Shown here in pieces: positions 1 through 14,084 of a stretch of DNA of 64,000 nucleotides. This DNA comes from Artocarpus heterophyllus. Its lineage: Eukaryota > Streptophyta > Magnoliopsida > Rosales > Moraceae. A model generated the notes under the pieces. That model had not been told where the DNA came from. It saw only the letters and a program-made list of their open reading frames with translations, and searched no databases. Position 1 is the first letter of the stretch, and every line of letters begins with the position of its first letter. The stretch spans positions 16,988,440 through 17,052,439 of the forward strand of contig CM046327.1 in NCBI GenBank assembly GCA_025403435.1, written 5' to 3'. Made by a program: the position numbers and the translations under genes.

Positions 1-8
1 TATTGTAG

Positions 9-86
9 GTGAGTGTAAGTGCCAAACTGTACGACTTCATACACTTCCTATGGCTCAACGAAGCTCCAGTTGGAGAATTGCAGTGA
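9..86 (+). CDS. possible last exon of an upstream gene (partial, weak)
   Basis: A possible splice acceptor (TATTGTAG, 1-8) is followed by an open frame of 25 codons ending in TGA at 84-86; it contains residues KLYDFIHFLWLNEAPVGELQ. Downstream, AATAAA-type signals near 215 and 288 could serve as polyadenylation signals. I do not recognise the protein. The same bases GTGAGT could instead be a splice donor, so the exon is uncertain. It would be transcribed toward the polymerase gene (convergent). Confidence 0.27.
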   Translation: MSVSAKLYDFIHFLWLNEAPVGELQ

Positions 87-1549
87 AAGGTTGGCTTAAA
101 GCTTACAGTTGCAATTCTGGCAATGGTAAAAAAGGGAATTGGAGGCGTTCGTTTGAACAGTGAGAATATACACGTCCAACGTAGTTTAAGAATAATTGAT
201 TGTTTTTTCGTTAATAAAATAGTTAGTGCTTCGTTATTGTTCTTATTTTGTTTTTGCTGATCTTCTGTACGCTTGTATAAGAAGTGAATAAAATAAGTAA
301 TGCAAAGTGAGATCCATTTTTTATTTTTCTCAACTTTCCAGGAAAAAGAACTAGCATATGCCATATACGCAAGCATGTATATCAGTGTCAATTACTAATT
401 TAGAGGAATGGCCAAAAAAAAAATTACCGAGTAAGAAAATGATTGAATTTACTTGGTAAAATATGAAATTTAACGATCTATTTGATCAATAAGCATGGAA
501 TTTACTTAATACATGTGAGATTTCTCAAAATTATTCAGCTAGTAAAAGATGAGATTTCAGTTAATGTGAGGTCCATTTTAGCACAAAAAATTGAGTCTTT
601 ATTTATTTATTTATTTTTGTAGAAATAAAAACTTGCCCAAGTTACCCATATGAAACAGACTCGTTTAGTATTGCTTTTAAAATCTGTTTTAGCTTCCGTA
701 GCCACTGTAAGTGCCTAGAGCAAATTAAAGTATTTCGTAAACCTTGTTAAAATTTGAGATGAGGTAAGAGATTGCCTTTGATAGCAACTTTTATTATCAT
801 AATTCAAATTTACTAAACAAACTTTAATGATAATACATAATTTTCAATTTACCCATCTTTTTTCATAACAAATTAAAATATATATTTGTATAAAAGTTGC
901 AAATTGTATAAATATAAAATTCTAAATTTCTTTCAAATCTTGCCAATACAATTTTAACATTTAAAAATCACATAACTATAAGAAAAAATTTAGAGTTTTT
1001 TAAAATGTGATTAAATATAATTAAATAACAAAATAACATTATATATAGGGTTCGAGTCACGCTGAACCCCACTTAAAATGATAACATTCCCCTTTTTGTA
1101 TAAAAAAATTAAGTATATTTGACCTTAAATTAAGATTAGAGACAAACTATAAATATGCTTAATAAAGTATGTCTATTTTCATTACACATCTCCACGACAA
1201 TTTCATATTTAATTTACCACAACACCACACAAACGACAATATGAGAATGCCAAACTGGCCCAACGTCTTGTTTCACATAATTCTAACAACTTGGATAACT
1301 TTTCTTTTGGTTCAAAAAAATGAATACAAAACATGAGAGAAATACCAGCAACGTTTATGTCAATGATGTGACGTTTGTAATCTGAAACGGACTCTATACT
1401 ATTGATAAAACGCGGCAAAAAATCCCACTACAGAAATGACCGCCAAATCTTGAATTTTTAGCATTTATAATTTATATGCATACAAGGAAAGAAAAGAAAA
1501 CTAGAATTCATTTTGATTTGCAAGTGTTTAATTGTGCAGCATTTAAAAA
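87..1549. other. AT-rich intergenic DNA
   Basis: No gene is visible. The stretch contains candidate polyadenylation signals near 215 and 288 and long A/T runs. At about 1130-1265 a block (phrases such as GTATGTCTATTTT, ACATCTCCAC and AACTGGCCCA) recurs in diverged form near 48780-48965, so part of it is dispersed repeat. Short open frames here have no recognisable content. Confidence 0.6.
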
Positions 1550-4500
1550 TCAAAGTGACACGGTTAGATTTTGCAGTTGTACCCACCCATAGGCACAACG
1601 GTCCCGTATCCTTTGAATTGTTGTTGCAGCCAAATTGACCACTGGCCGTATCCTCGCCAACTCTTTCTCTAGTGGCATTCTAGCGCTAGCCTCCACCTGC
1701 CATGTCAAATTGCAACACAAGATTGTAATACATACCAATTATTTGAAAAAAAAAAAAAAGAAAGAAAGAAACCCAAACAAAAAAAAAAACTAAAACAAAA
1801 AAAAAAAACCCAAAACAACAGAAAGAAAAAAAGAAACCATAACAAAAACACGCACATAATAATGCAAAATTTGTAAGCATATGTGTGCTCTTGTGTGTGT
1901 GTATATATATATATAAATAGAGTTCTGATTCGTGGATTTTGCATATTAGAAAATGCTCAATCTGCAATCTTATTCGTGACCTTCGGCTTGAAAAAATCTC
2001 AATCAAGTTACCAATCGAAATCCTCCCATCCTAATTAAATTTTGCAGACTGATTTAAATTGAATGTATTGAACAGGTTTGCAGATTTGGTGTACACCACT
2101 AAGCAAATATAAAGACAGAAAACTATACCTTGTCTAAGCAGCGTACAGTATCCAACAAATGGCAGAAATATGTAAGCTGCTTGTACAGATCTGCTTCTGT
2201 GTACTGCAGAAAAAGTACATTTCATAACCTAGGTTAGTTTCACGAAATAATACATATATGCAAGAAATGATATGGTCTCCAACAAGCTTTTTAAGTAAAC
2301 CTTTCTTATAAGACGCCCATTACAGCTAGGGTAGTTTGGACAAACTGTGCCTCTCTCAGAATCGCCAAGAAGCCGAAGGTTGAGGCTACGAGTCGTGTAT
2401 TTGCAGGTTTCATCATCGCACTGAAAGCAAGATTACCAGATATAGATATCTTAATGTTACTAACCATAAAAATTACTACTCCCTCTTCAAAAAAAAAAAT
2501 ACAACTCTACTTGTTTGATATATCCAGATAAAAGGAAGAGGTTAATTAGTTACCATCATTACACCCTTGTAGTACATGGAAACAAACCCCTCCGCTTGCC
2601 TTTTGACCTGAAAGATAGACGGACCAAGTTTACATTCTCAGCAGATTCTCCATAAAAATATGGTAAATAAAGGCCAAAAGGGTAAGCCTTTAGTATACAC
2701 CTAAAAAAATTTTAGGTTAAGATATTTTCCTAAACGGACATAATAAGTACCTGGTTGGCTATCATTGCAGGAGACAGCTTGCCAGCATCACCTCCCTTGG
2801 GGCATTTAGGGCAGTGCAAACTATTCCAAAAGTTGCATACAGATTCCTCTTCTTGTGGCCGTGTTACTTTTTCCTTGACAGACTTGCTAATATAAGAAAT
2901 GATAGCCGGACAGTCAAAAGTCCCAGAGCAGCTGGGACATGACAAGATCAACGGCTCACAACCTTGATATCTGCAATTTTTAACTTTCAGCTTTTTTCAA
3001 TGAGATAACCGTCAATTATACAATGGAAATAGAATAAGATCAAAAGACCAATGAAAGATAACTATTTCGACAAGAAACTGCTAGCAACTCCAAGGCCAGA
3101 TTAGACGGTGAAAAGGTTCCAAAGAACAATGAAAACAAACCATACTGAGGAAAACGAACACAACATGCTCTTCAAATAATTTCAGCATATGCTTCTGCAG
3201 TTCTAGACACAAATGTATAACATGTTCAATGTTGATTTATTCTAAGATATGTATTTAAGCTTGATAAGCAACAAACATGCCCTCTGGAGAAAATCTTTGG
3301 TTGCCACAAGAAGCTGGAAATTCATGTGCTCCTATACAGAAGATAAAGTTACCTCTCCTCATCTACAACGGCGAACAAGAGTGAACTGGAAGGATCACTG
3401 CTCACAGTGTCACTTGAGCTACTTTTGAACTGAAAGAATCAATTACATAGTATGTTAAAAATAAACAGCGGCCAAAGTTTCTGTAGTTGAATGTAAAGGC
3501 AGAAGAGAAGATCCGTTACCTTAGACGAGTCAAGCCCTAAACAATCAGCCAAGCGTTCCGGACTTGTACCCTGGATAGAAGCACACAGACGTGACACCAC
3601 AGGATGTATCTGCATTGGGAAATTAAGCCGTCAAACAAAGCAAAGGATATAGCATGCCAATCGTAGCTTTGACGACAATGGGATAGAAGAGAAATAAAGC
3701 AAAACCTGCTGCGACAAGTAGTAATCAATATCAATCATCCATTTCCCATCTTCTTTTTTCAGTTCATCAGGATGTCTAGCACGCTGAGCTATTCCAGTTG
3801 AACCAGTGGAACTAGTCCCCTGTCGAGAAAGAGATGAGAGGGAAAACCATACTAATGAGAACATCATATCACAGATTTAAGAGTGCCAAAGGCTCAGCGT
3901 CTAGCTGGCTCAATCAACAGAAACAGAACAAGGGACCACAAACCTGCTCACAGCAAATAATGTAAGGGATTGTATCGCCAACAGAACAGGCAGTAGAGTA
4001 TCCACTTTGCTTCAATCTCAGTGCCACCTTGAATTTTTTCAAGAGAAAACATCGATGCATGAGAATATATGCATAAAAGTTACAAACAGAGTACCAGATA
4101 CAATATTTGTTGGTGACCTTGATGATTGTATATTTAACTCACCAGAACATGTGGTTGGTTTTTGGCGTCCGGGTAGGACTCGGGTGGTTTAGTCAATGTC
4201 TTCGTGATGATATACTTCTCAAGGGCTACTTGTCCTTTCCTCGTATCCTCCTGAACCTGTTGATCATGCATCGTAATTCATTATTATCTGCATTGCCTTG
4301 AAGCTACATCAACACACTGGTAAGTTCGTCAAATAAGCCGATTTTGCAGTTACAAAATTAAAGGTAATCCCATCTTCCGCAGAAGTGGATGAAATATTTC
4401 AGATGACAAATATACAGGAACCCACCCAAAGTTTAAAACCGTGCTTGCTTGTACCACAAGCAAACCCATGAAAGTTCAGCATGCAAAAGTCTGAAAACAA

Positions 4501-7500
4501 GATGTAAAAAATATACTCATAAGAAATCGCCTATCAAGTTCTCTCTTAATCCAACCGAGTTCTGAAGTTATTCTCATTCTCAAGTTTTCTGACTTAAGAC
4601 GACCAATTAATATATTTGTTTCGTGCACAGGTGCTACAAAAGATTTGGCTTAATAATATTTTCTTGTTATAGTTCTGTATGTGCCTAGTTTCAGTCTCGC
4701 AAAGAGTTTGATTTCCACCTCCTCATTCACCTGATTAAATTCGTCGCAAATGCTAAATTAGTAACATCAACTCACCTTCATTAAAGAGTTGTGAATTGCT
4801 TCAACGACATCCTCACAAGACCTGTGGTCATAAGAGCCCATATATATGACAATACAAAAATGATTGTGGAAAATCAAAATAAAATCCTAGGAAAAGAGCA
4901 GGAAAAAAAAATACTACTGCATAACGTACCCTCCAGACAAAATCTGACTCAGACAAAAATCTCCAAGTTCCTTTGAGAGCAAGCTCCAGTCTCGGCGAAC
5001 CATGTCAAGGCCCTTACGTTCAATAACCTGCACCAACAAAACAACGTATTGCCTTGCCTGTTCCCTAGTAGCGCTAATGCAACAAGAGGGTGAAAGTAAT
5101 TGATACCTCGTACGGTTTCCCGTCCTTGAACAGCACCTTTACAGCTGCATACTTTTTCTTCTTGAGAAGCAGCATTCTCTTGTACAAACCATCAAGATCA
5201 ATTTCTAAACACCTATACTTCTTGTTAACCTAGACATGAAAGAAAAAAATAAATAAATAAATACACACACACATAGAAACCACACTGCATATTACACATG
5301 AGTAGAATACTAGAAAAGAAGACAATATATGTATGATGCGCATACTGCCAAGATGGAGCTAAAGAATGTATCATTCTAGTAAGAGAAAAGAATGCAGATT
5401 AATAGAAACTAACTGCTTTGAATTTTTTAAACAAATTACTGAAACTTAACTTTGAAAGCAAAATGTTATCTTATGCACAAAAGTTAAAAGTATTAATCTA
5501 CCAGATTGTGATTCCACTTACTAATCCAGAAACTCCATTCTTATATTGGATAGAAAAATAAAAAGAAAAATATATTCATTTTCTCTTTAAAAGAACTCCA
5601 TAAACAAAAAAGGCCTAACATAAAAAATGAGCCATATAAAAAGATGAGATTTCTCCAAATTAGTTTCTGACCATGGCCTTACCTCTTGGATGACTTTTCC
5701 AGCGATGGCTTTTGCTTTTGTTATATCGTCTAGTCCACTATGAATCATAATTGAATCTGTATCACCATAGATTACCTGTGCATACATGTTGCACTTTTTA
5801 ATATTGAACACTACAGAATACATCACAAGCCGATTGAACTTTAAATTCATGATATACAAGAAATGACCTCTAAGTTCAAATTGTTCCTAACAAGATCAAC
5901 AGTGCTTTGAAGAATCTCCCTTCCCTGCACAGCAATAGTGTAACTTGCTGAATACTTGGTAGAAGCATTATAAAGCTCATATATCTTTTTACAATGGTGT
6001 AACTTGCTGAATACTTGGTAGAAGTATTATAAAGCTAACATATCGTTTTACAAGAGACCAACACATTCAATTATGTTTCTTGTAAGTTGAAACATATTTT
6101 ATACCTGGAGAGTAATGAGTTCTGCCAGCGGCTTTGCATAAAATCTTGAGTTAGAAAATCCCAGGCATCCATACATACTGAGCACAAAGACATAAAGTCA
6201 CACAATCAAAGTAAATATTTTGGGGATCACAAAAACAGAATCAAAGCGAGAGCGGCAAATTAAAAGCAAAGAAGTAAATAAAAAGCAAATAGACTGGAGA
6301 ATACCACTAACCTGTTGGCTGTGAGCTTCAACGCTTGCTGTTGAATGTCAAATTGTTGGACCTTGATTCCAGATGCTGTCTTCATCCATGACTTGACCAT
6401 TCTCCTTCTTTCAACCAGATTCTTCAGCAGCTACAAAATAATATGAGAACAATACTTCAGGGAACCATTTTCCATAATAATAATAGAGAGGTAGTGGAAG
6501 TAAAAACAAATGGGAGACAAGTCCATACAAATATAAACTGTCCGTCATTCTTGAAGTGTAATACACCAACTCTTAACACAAGACAGTTTTATAAAGATCC
6601 AATTATCAGGAACGAAACAAATAGCCAAGACAATTTTATCCAAAGGAATTATACCTCAGGTAGAACTCCTGGTGTTCTACTGGATGGTAAACGGGAAACT
6701 ACTCCTTCAGGAGATCTTTCCACCGTTGTGAAGCATATATTGTATTCCTATAAAACCAATACACTAAGCTAAAAAATAGCAGTAGTGAATGTAAAAGTGG
6801 TAATAAGAGATCGATTATACTGACCTGAATTATAGAAGGGTAAAGACTGTTGAAGTCCAGAAGTAATATGTACTTGTCATATAAACCTCTTTTTGGCTCC
6901 AGGACTAAGCCCCCTGCATAGGCAGGTCCCTTCTTTCCCTTTCCACGATCATGTGAAGCATCGTTATCCAAATTTGCTTCATCTATATCCAGCTCATCAG
7001 CATTTCTGTCTTGAGCCCCATTGTTCATTCTCCGTTTTGTCAGTTTTGTTTCTTTTGCATGAGAAGAAATCTTGTCTGGAACGATATACTTCTTTGCACG
7101 GAAAGCATGCAATAAAAGATATTCCACTCTTTGGGCCCTAGCACCCTAAAAGGCATAGGGTAGATGCATATTATACTTTGAAGGTCACGTGTGTCATCAG
7201 ACTTGTGTAAGAAATTAGAAAGAAACTATCTTATACTTACTTGTAAAGTTTTTCCCCACAAGTTACCACTTATATTAGTCAGCTGACGTGTGAGCGGAAG
7301 AACACTCAAATGAAACATGAGTTCCATGGACAACCAGGCGTCCGTCTCACCATATTCAATCTAAATGCATCAATAATGCCATTATAATTATGTGCCAAAA
7401 TAAAGCAATAAAATAACTTTTCAAAGCATACAGTGAAATTGATCTCATTTGGTTGAACTCTAAAAACTCATTTTAATAGAAACTAGAAACTTTAATTAAC

Positions 7501-10500
7501 TCAAACTATTAAAGTAAGCAGCAGAACGTACGAGTTCCATGAGCGATTCCAACTTTTGGAACATGCTTGGAATATCTTGTGGAGTAATCTCCTTTCTGTC
7601 TTTATTCAGCTGGGTCTTGGAAAGTTGCGTCAAGGAATAGCTAACCTAGAAGAACAAAGTTGCATACGAGAAACTGAAATTAAACCAGACCAACACTTCT
7701 GCATTTTGATCTCTCTTAAATAAGCACCAAACCTCTTTCAGTAGGTCACGGGAGCACAAGTATGTATCGCACAACAGCCGACCAGCAATGCAAGACATGA
7801 TCCCTGGACTTGCTCCAGAACCAAAAATGGTATTTCCTTTTGAAAGCTTAGGCATCACAGAACGCTTGAGGCGACCTATTTTAGACCACGTACTGCTTGG
7901 TACTCTACAAACCTGCAAAATTAATGCATTTGAGCATTTTAGGAATAATGACAGCTAATTATGGACGGAGTAAAGGTGGAATTACCTTTTTCTCTGTATT
8001 TTTCACTAATCGGAAGGCACAACAATATATACAGAGACAACTAATTGAAGCAGAAGTAGAACCCCCATCTACAACTTAACACCAAACAACTTAAATCACA
8101 CATTTATTTACGTGAGTAATTATAATTAGGTGGTAAAGTCTCTTGATTTTTCCAAAGTTGAGGATTATTAAGCTGGAACTTGAATACACAACTAGCTCCG
8201 GGTACACACACAATAATGATACATGAGGATATCGGTAGCTGCTAAATACGTCTAACCAAAAAAAGGGCAGAATTTGCATCTTTGGATTAAAAAAAAAGGA
8301 AAGAAAAGAAACGAGCAAATTAGATACAATGGAAAAGGCACGAATATGATATTTTATTGTTCTAATTTAAAAATAATAATAATAACAATAATAATAATAA
8401 GAAAACTAGAATTATGCAGGCCAATGTGAAACTGGTTACTTAAAGAATGTGTTCTAGGCAGTTCAATGCACCAAGAAGATTATATAAATATTATTAAAGC
8501 AAAAAAAAATTGATATGTCTATCCGTTTTTCTTCATTCTGTATCCCGCCACTTCAAAAATACATACTACGGATAGAAAACTAAAAAAATATATATATATA
8601 TTCAAAGTTTTCCCACCTGAGCTCTGTGAAGAAGAACATCCAGATCAAACCCAGATATATTATGTCCAACAAGAATATCACTATCCAACTTGTGTAGTTC
8701 AATCATTAAACGGTTCAACAAAGCCCTTTCACTGCCAGAAAAACAAAGTTAAAGCACACTTCAATAACAGGGACAATTTTTCTGCACATAATTGTGACTT
8801 CATAGAGAATCCAGAGAAAATTTCATTGAATATCATGGATAATTAAAACTATACCTGCTTTCAAAGCTTAATGCATTGAATCCAGCCTTTAAGTTTCGTT
8901 CTGTAGCCTCTTTAGTGAATCCCATTGGAAATATTCCTCCATCAAGCTTACGGACAACAGTAAAATGACTTAGCATACTGGGTTTCTTCCATTCTGATGC
9001 CAACATTGGAGTATCAATCTGAAAGGCCAGACATTTTTTACAGTAAGATAAATGGAAATATCAAATCTTCCTGTTGTGTAATTTAGTGCAAATAACAGCG
9101 ATACAACCTTAGTTCAATAGAATTCAGCTATAATTTCAAACCACAAATACATGCTCATGTTCATTACCGTAATGCAAAGACTGACTTCTCATGCATAAAG
9201 CAGTATCTCAAAATCATGCAAGCTATAATGGATATTTTGACAACGTTTGGAAGCCATATAATGTTTACACAAATAAAACAGCTCCCTGCTCTGACTACTT
9301 TAGAGAAGAAAAACTAGAAAATAGAAGAATTTGCATGTAATCTACATAAGTTGGTAATATATCCTACCATGTCAACAATCAAATTGAATTCAATTGAGCG
9401 ACGAAGGTTACAAACCTTGGCTTTGTGGCAGCAGATAACAGATGCAGAGACAATTTCATTAACATTTTGCTTCGCATTGATAATGGTTTTCAAATTTATG
9501 GCTGTAACAACCACTGGAGGAATCTCCACAGATGTCTTTGATGAAGTCGAAACTCCTATGTCTTTGGGAGAATCAACAATAACCTCAAACTTGCACCAGC
9601 TGACCTGTGAAGGCCAAAGAGTATAACCGACTGTTAAAGGCGATATTGAGAATTTGATAAAGACAAGACTCCCACAAGCATTACTTCAATGAAATAAAGT
9701 GCACGGACTTCAAAACCTCACCCGCTGTGGAGCTGGGCAGCTAGAAAATTTTGCAATTGATAGCCAAGATGGTCCCTTTATCTTCCGTTTAACGAGAAAA
9801 TTTTCCAAAGCACTGCATATTGCAATATGTCAGGTTCTCTTCTTCTATCCACAAAGACTTTTATAAGCAATCCGCCATAGTGAATAAATCAAACATATGA
9901 AGTTACACATGAAACAATGGAGATGTGGAATGGATTTATCTTAAGTACCTGCAATGCGTTCCTAAAAGAGCACAGAAAGTTTCACCTTTCAGATCTGATG
10001 GAAGAGGTGGATCCTGCAAAAGTGGAACCTCAAATGACTAGTGAAAAGTAGATTCCAATAAACTTTTGAAACCAATCAAAAAGTCACATAAACTTCAAAG
10101 CTTCAAGAAAATTTCAAGAAAGATGGCTTCTGAAACTTTTTCTTTTTTCAAGAAAAAGAATATATAGCAGAGTTAACGTCTGATGATTTTAGGACGTCCT
10201 TTCAATCTTTGACAATAACTGAATTATTTGATTCACAGGCAAACTAATGTACCTTAAATGGATAATTGATCTTGAGTACATAATTCTCGCCTGCTGGTAT
10301 GTCAGACCGCTCAAATGCATATTTCCTCTGGGATAAATGATAAGACGAATTAGCAACAAAGAGGTACAGAAGAACAGGAACTGAGAATTACAGAACAAAA
10401 TGAGCAACAAAAAGGTGCAGGAGGGGAATTAAAAACCTAGAACAAAATAACTGATGAAAATATCCACAAACCTTAACCGGAGCCATACTAAAAGTTGAAA

Positions 10501-12606
10501 CATTTAGATCTAACAACTGTTTTGCCATGTCACTCTTTAACCCTGCAGCGACATCCTAAGAATGGGAAATGAGAAAGCGTCAACAGCATTTAAAAGGAAG
10601 AATAAAAACCAAAAAGAGGAAAAATACTGATAGCCACAATTATACTAGCGTATTAAGTTACTTGCAGCTTTTTACGAAAGTCCGCAGGTGAAATTCGAGA
10701 CTCTTCTGCATTCTTTTCAAGCTTCACCATTTCGTCAGTGTCAAACACGGACCTGTGTGGAATAGCGTAGACACATCTCTGCATGTTCTTGACCACCACA
10801 CAGCAACTGTGATATGCAATTCCTGCCTTGACCTACATTGCAGCAAAAGACACTCTTTTGGTCAAGGTTATTTTTTCCATCAGGATTTAGATAACTAATC
10901 CAAGAAACAATGAGGCAGCATATAATCCATAGAAAACTCTTAAATCGATAAACTAAATAGAACTATGTGGTTCTATGTAACCACATTCTTAAATATCATC
11001 TTTTAGATAAAATATAGCTCTAACAGTAGAATGGCAAACAGGTCGCTGTGATATGAACCAATAAGTTGGGAAAGGTTCTCAATTTGTTCCTATGTGTAAG
11101 GACCGGTCACAGAAAGTAAAAGTAGACTAACCAATTATGTAAAAAAAAAAAAATGGCATCAAGGAATGTCAAGACCAAAGCCTCAAGTTTGCTTTTTGTA
11201 AATTGATGTTTCCAAAAATGAGAAGCATACATGAAAGATCATAATGGAAAACTGTAAAAAAAAAAAAGAAGAAGAAGCATTACGGAGTTAAGAAAGCCAA
11301 ACGATAAGAGTGCGGAAAAAAATAATAATAATAATAATAAAGGGACTGAAATAGTTTCTATTTCCTAACCAAGTTCTCGTTTCCAATCACATTCAAATAT
11401 ATGTGTACATTATGCAGAAATGCCAAATAAAATTGGCCACAATATCAGATATCGTTTTTTTACCTTCCCAAATAAATAGAGGTTTCCCATATTAGCACCA
11501 TAAAACTCTTCATGAGCATCAAGTATGTAGAAAGGCAGTGACCCATCTGAATCCAAATCAAAATCTAAAACTTCTTCACTGTTTGAACCATTATTGACAA
11601 CCTCTACAGCACTCCCACTATCCCCGGTCCCTTCATTCCTGACTGCCTTCCATCCTGCGGTAGCACTGAAAGCCGGGTCCTTTTCTTCTTTACTAATCTT
11701 CGCATTCAAAGTAAAAACCTCCTCCTTCACCACTGGTTCCGCTTTCGCCTCAATGGAATTCGTCGCTTTCTCCTCAATCGCATCTCTCTTGTCTGTAAAA
11801 TCAGGGAATTGGGGTGCTGGGGCTTGACCCATTTCATCCTCCAGTTTGACTTTTTCCTCAATTTCTTCAAAATCTCTACTATTATTCATTACACAATCAC
11901 CATTTGAAACAGCATTGTTCTGTTCGGAATCAGGATCTGTGACAACCCTCGGGAGTTGAAGACCGCCAAATGGAACTTTCTCGCTCTTAACACTCGAAAT
12001 TTGGGGAAGACCACTCGTGCCGGTCACCGAACCGCTCTGCGCCCTTCTACGCCTTTGTCTATCCGCCTCATCGGGGGCGAACTCGGCGATGACGTCATCC
12101 ACAATGCTGTCAGAGGACAAACCACCTATGCCTTTCTCGTCCCTATTCTTCTTGAAAACCGACGAGGTGAACATCGACGAGAGCCTCTGCTTCCCCATCA
12201 TGGCGGCGGCGGCGGAGAGGGAAGCGGAAGCCGCCGAGGGCTTCTTCTGGCGAGCTTCCTTCTTCTCGACCTTCTTCCTCTTCGGCCTCTCCAATTCGCC
12301 GTCTGATTCGTCGGAGGAGGCTCTGGACCAGTCCTCTTCCTCGCCCTCGTCGCCGTACCCTAGACCGTCGTCGTCGATGATGAAGCCCCGGGTTTCCTCC
12401 CTGCGCTTGGCCACCAGGGATTCGTACTCATCCTCGTCGACCACGTCGTAGATCGGATTCTCCATCTTGACCTGAAACCCGCCGGCCGCGGATCGTCGGC
12501 CACCGCTACGGAGAGCCTTCAGGCGTTCTAGGGCTCCAGCACGAGCCGTCGCCTCAGCTCCTCTGCTCCGCCGCCGACCGGATTCTACGGGCTCCTCGTC
12601 CGCCAT
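1550..12606 (-). CDS. POLA1: DNA polymerase alpha catalytic subunit, 31 exons
   Basis: This is the catalytic subunit of the DNA polymerase alpha-primase complex, which extends RNA primers at nuclear replication origins and on the lagging strand (Arabidopsis ICU2). Hand-built exons: 12606-11464, 10832-10662, 10555-10472, 10327-10253, 10013-9949, 9812-9722, 9604-9416, 9018-8855, 8731-8617, 7912-7733, 7645-7532, 7360-7241, 7145-6825, 6747-6655, 6430-6312, 6177-6105, 5924-5868, 5775-5683, 5229-5107, 5027-4930, 4821-4776, 4256-4143, 4027-3944, 3819-3706, 3609-3520, 3429-3353, 2970-2751, 2607-2554, 2420-2301, 2203-2129, 1696-1550. All use GT-AG and keep frame, giving about 1,542 aa, near the usual plant length. 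Visible landmarks: acidic N-terminal domain ([12 protein letters not shown]), [11 protein letters not shown] near residue 360, family-B motif [11 protein letters not shown] (Asp about 934), motif B KLTANSMYG (about 1010-1018), motif C YGDTDS (about 1061-1066), and two C-terminal Cys clusters (from [16 protein letters not shown] to CPNYPSC) that bind the B subunit and zinc. No defect seen. Confidence 0.96.
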
Positions 12607-12660
12607 TTCTTCTTCTCTCTCTGGATCTTTTCCTCTCTCTCTCTCTTCTTTTTCTCTCTT
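12607..12660 (-). promoter_or_regulatory. GA-rich 5' leader of the polymerase alpha gene
   Basis: Read on the minus strand, the bases just before the ATG are a run of GA repeats (CT repeats on the plus strand). Such purine-rich leaders are common in plant 5' UTRs. The transcription start is not known; no clear TATA box is seen, as is usual for S-phase genes. Confidence 0.45.
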
Positions 12661-12704
12661 AGGTTCAAGCTCAGCACTTCATGCTCGTCTGAAGGATGCG
12701 AGAT

Positions 12705-12732
12705 GGCGGGAATTCGTGGTTTTGGCGCGAAA
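12705..12732. promoter_or_regulatory. two E2F-type sites upstream of polymerase alpha
   Basis: TTTGGCGCGAAA at 12721-12732 fits the E2F/DP consensus on both strands, and GGCGGGAA at 12705-12712 is a second E2F-like core. They lie about 100-125 bp upstream of the ATG. E2F/DP and RBR control of replication genes at G1/S is established in plants, so S-phase regulation of this gene is a reasonable inference. Binding itself is not shown. Confidence 0.7.
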
Positions 12733-13837
12733 AGGACGACGTTGAGCCTTTTGTTATTGGACTTGGGAATTTCTTGTTTGGGCTAAAGATATGGACCTGG
12801 ATTTCAACCATCGGGCCTACGAAGTATTCGGCCTGATTGTGGCACAGCAACGTCAAAATTACAGAAATAATCACGCAAAATAATTTTTCTAACAAATTTT
12901 ATGAATCCCCTCTCAACTATATCACCTTGTCAAAATACCCCTCAAATATCAAAACATACTTTTTGTATCTTTTGAACTATAATACTTCTTTATATTCACC
13001 CCTAAACTTTAAAATGTATTTTTTTGAACAAAATAATACTTATTACTCTCGTTAAAATGATAAATTCATCAATCTATTCAAAACCCTTAAATAACTAACT
13101 TGAAGTACGGTAATTCTCTACTTTTCCTTCATCTTTTTCTTGCTTTTGATTAGGTGATCTAAGGACCGAATATACAAGAGTTTGGTGCCTACTAGTTAAT
13201 TTAAAGTGAAAATAACATTCATATTAACTCCTAAGTCATATCTAATCTTTAATCAAACAAAAATTCAGTAATTTCATCCCAAGAATTTACAAAGTTGAAG
13301 TGGTGAATTTAGAGAAATATTATACTTTAAGGGCATAATATATACATTAACACAAATGATATAGTGCAAAGAGAATTCGTGAAATTTACACTAATTTTTG
13401 TAGGCTCCCTAAGATACGTCTCCAATATTATAATATTGTAAAATTTTCTATCAAGATAGGTGTTCAATTTGATAATTTTATGAATCTACCATTCTATGGC
13501 TATTGAAAGAATATCATCAAGGATTAATTACAAAACTCTCTTTCCACTATAATCCTGCCTTTCCAATTTTCAGAACATAACAGTTACTCACCCCATTTAT
13601 TAAAAAAAAAAATTACAAAAAAATATTTCTGTAATGATTTTTATTTAAAATTGAAGCATAAGTAGCACACAGAGCAAAATATAACAATATTTTAGACGTT
13701 AAGAACATAAAAGAATGCATGATATATATTTTTATACGCATAAAACATAGAGTAAAAAAAATAAATAACCATAAAATGTATTGTGTTGTATGCATGTAGC
13801 AAAAGCATCTTGCCAAGTTCAATAAACTGGCTTTATG

Positions 13838-13913
<76 letters not shown>

Positions 13914-14084
13914 ATAAATATAAGATTGATGAAGTCGCATAAAAAATGATATAAAGGTACGAAATAAATTTCCCCAAATCCAACAACTACAATCACTGCA
14001 CTGACCATTATTATGTAGATCCATCACAAATACAAATACAAAAAAAAAAAAAAAGACAATAAAGCCTAGCTATTGAAGCAACCA
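12733..14084. other. AT-rich intergenic DNA with a compound microsatellite
   Basis: No gene seen. It contains AT-rich sequence resembling transposon debris around 12840-13620 and a compound microsatellite at 13838-13911. Open frames through the microsatellite merely encode Tyr-Ile or Thr-His dipeptides and are not genes. Confidence 0.6.
13838..13911. repeat. compound microsatellite (AT)n(GT)n
   Basis: About 17 AT dinucleotides are followed directly by about 20 GT dinucleotides. The stretch is likely polymorphic in length. Confidence 0.9.

Noticed and set aside
1685..2006. 106-codon Phe-rich frame at the 3' end of the polymerase gene
   Set aside because: It reads through an intron made of A runs on the plus strand; splice sites define the last exon instead.
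11594..12451. Three antisense frames opposite polymerase alpha exon 1
   Set aside because: The GC-rich coding exon leaves the complementary strand open; no known protein, and the sense strand is clearly coding.
13613..14027. Frames containing Tyr-Ile and Thr-His runs
   Set aside because: Translated microsatellite, also at 21647-21955 and 25700-26070.
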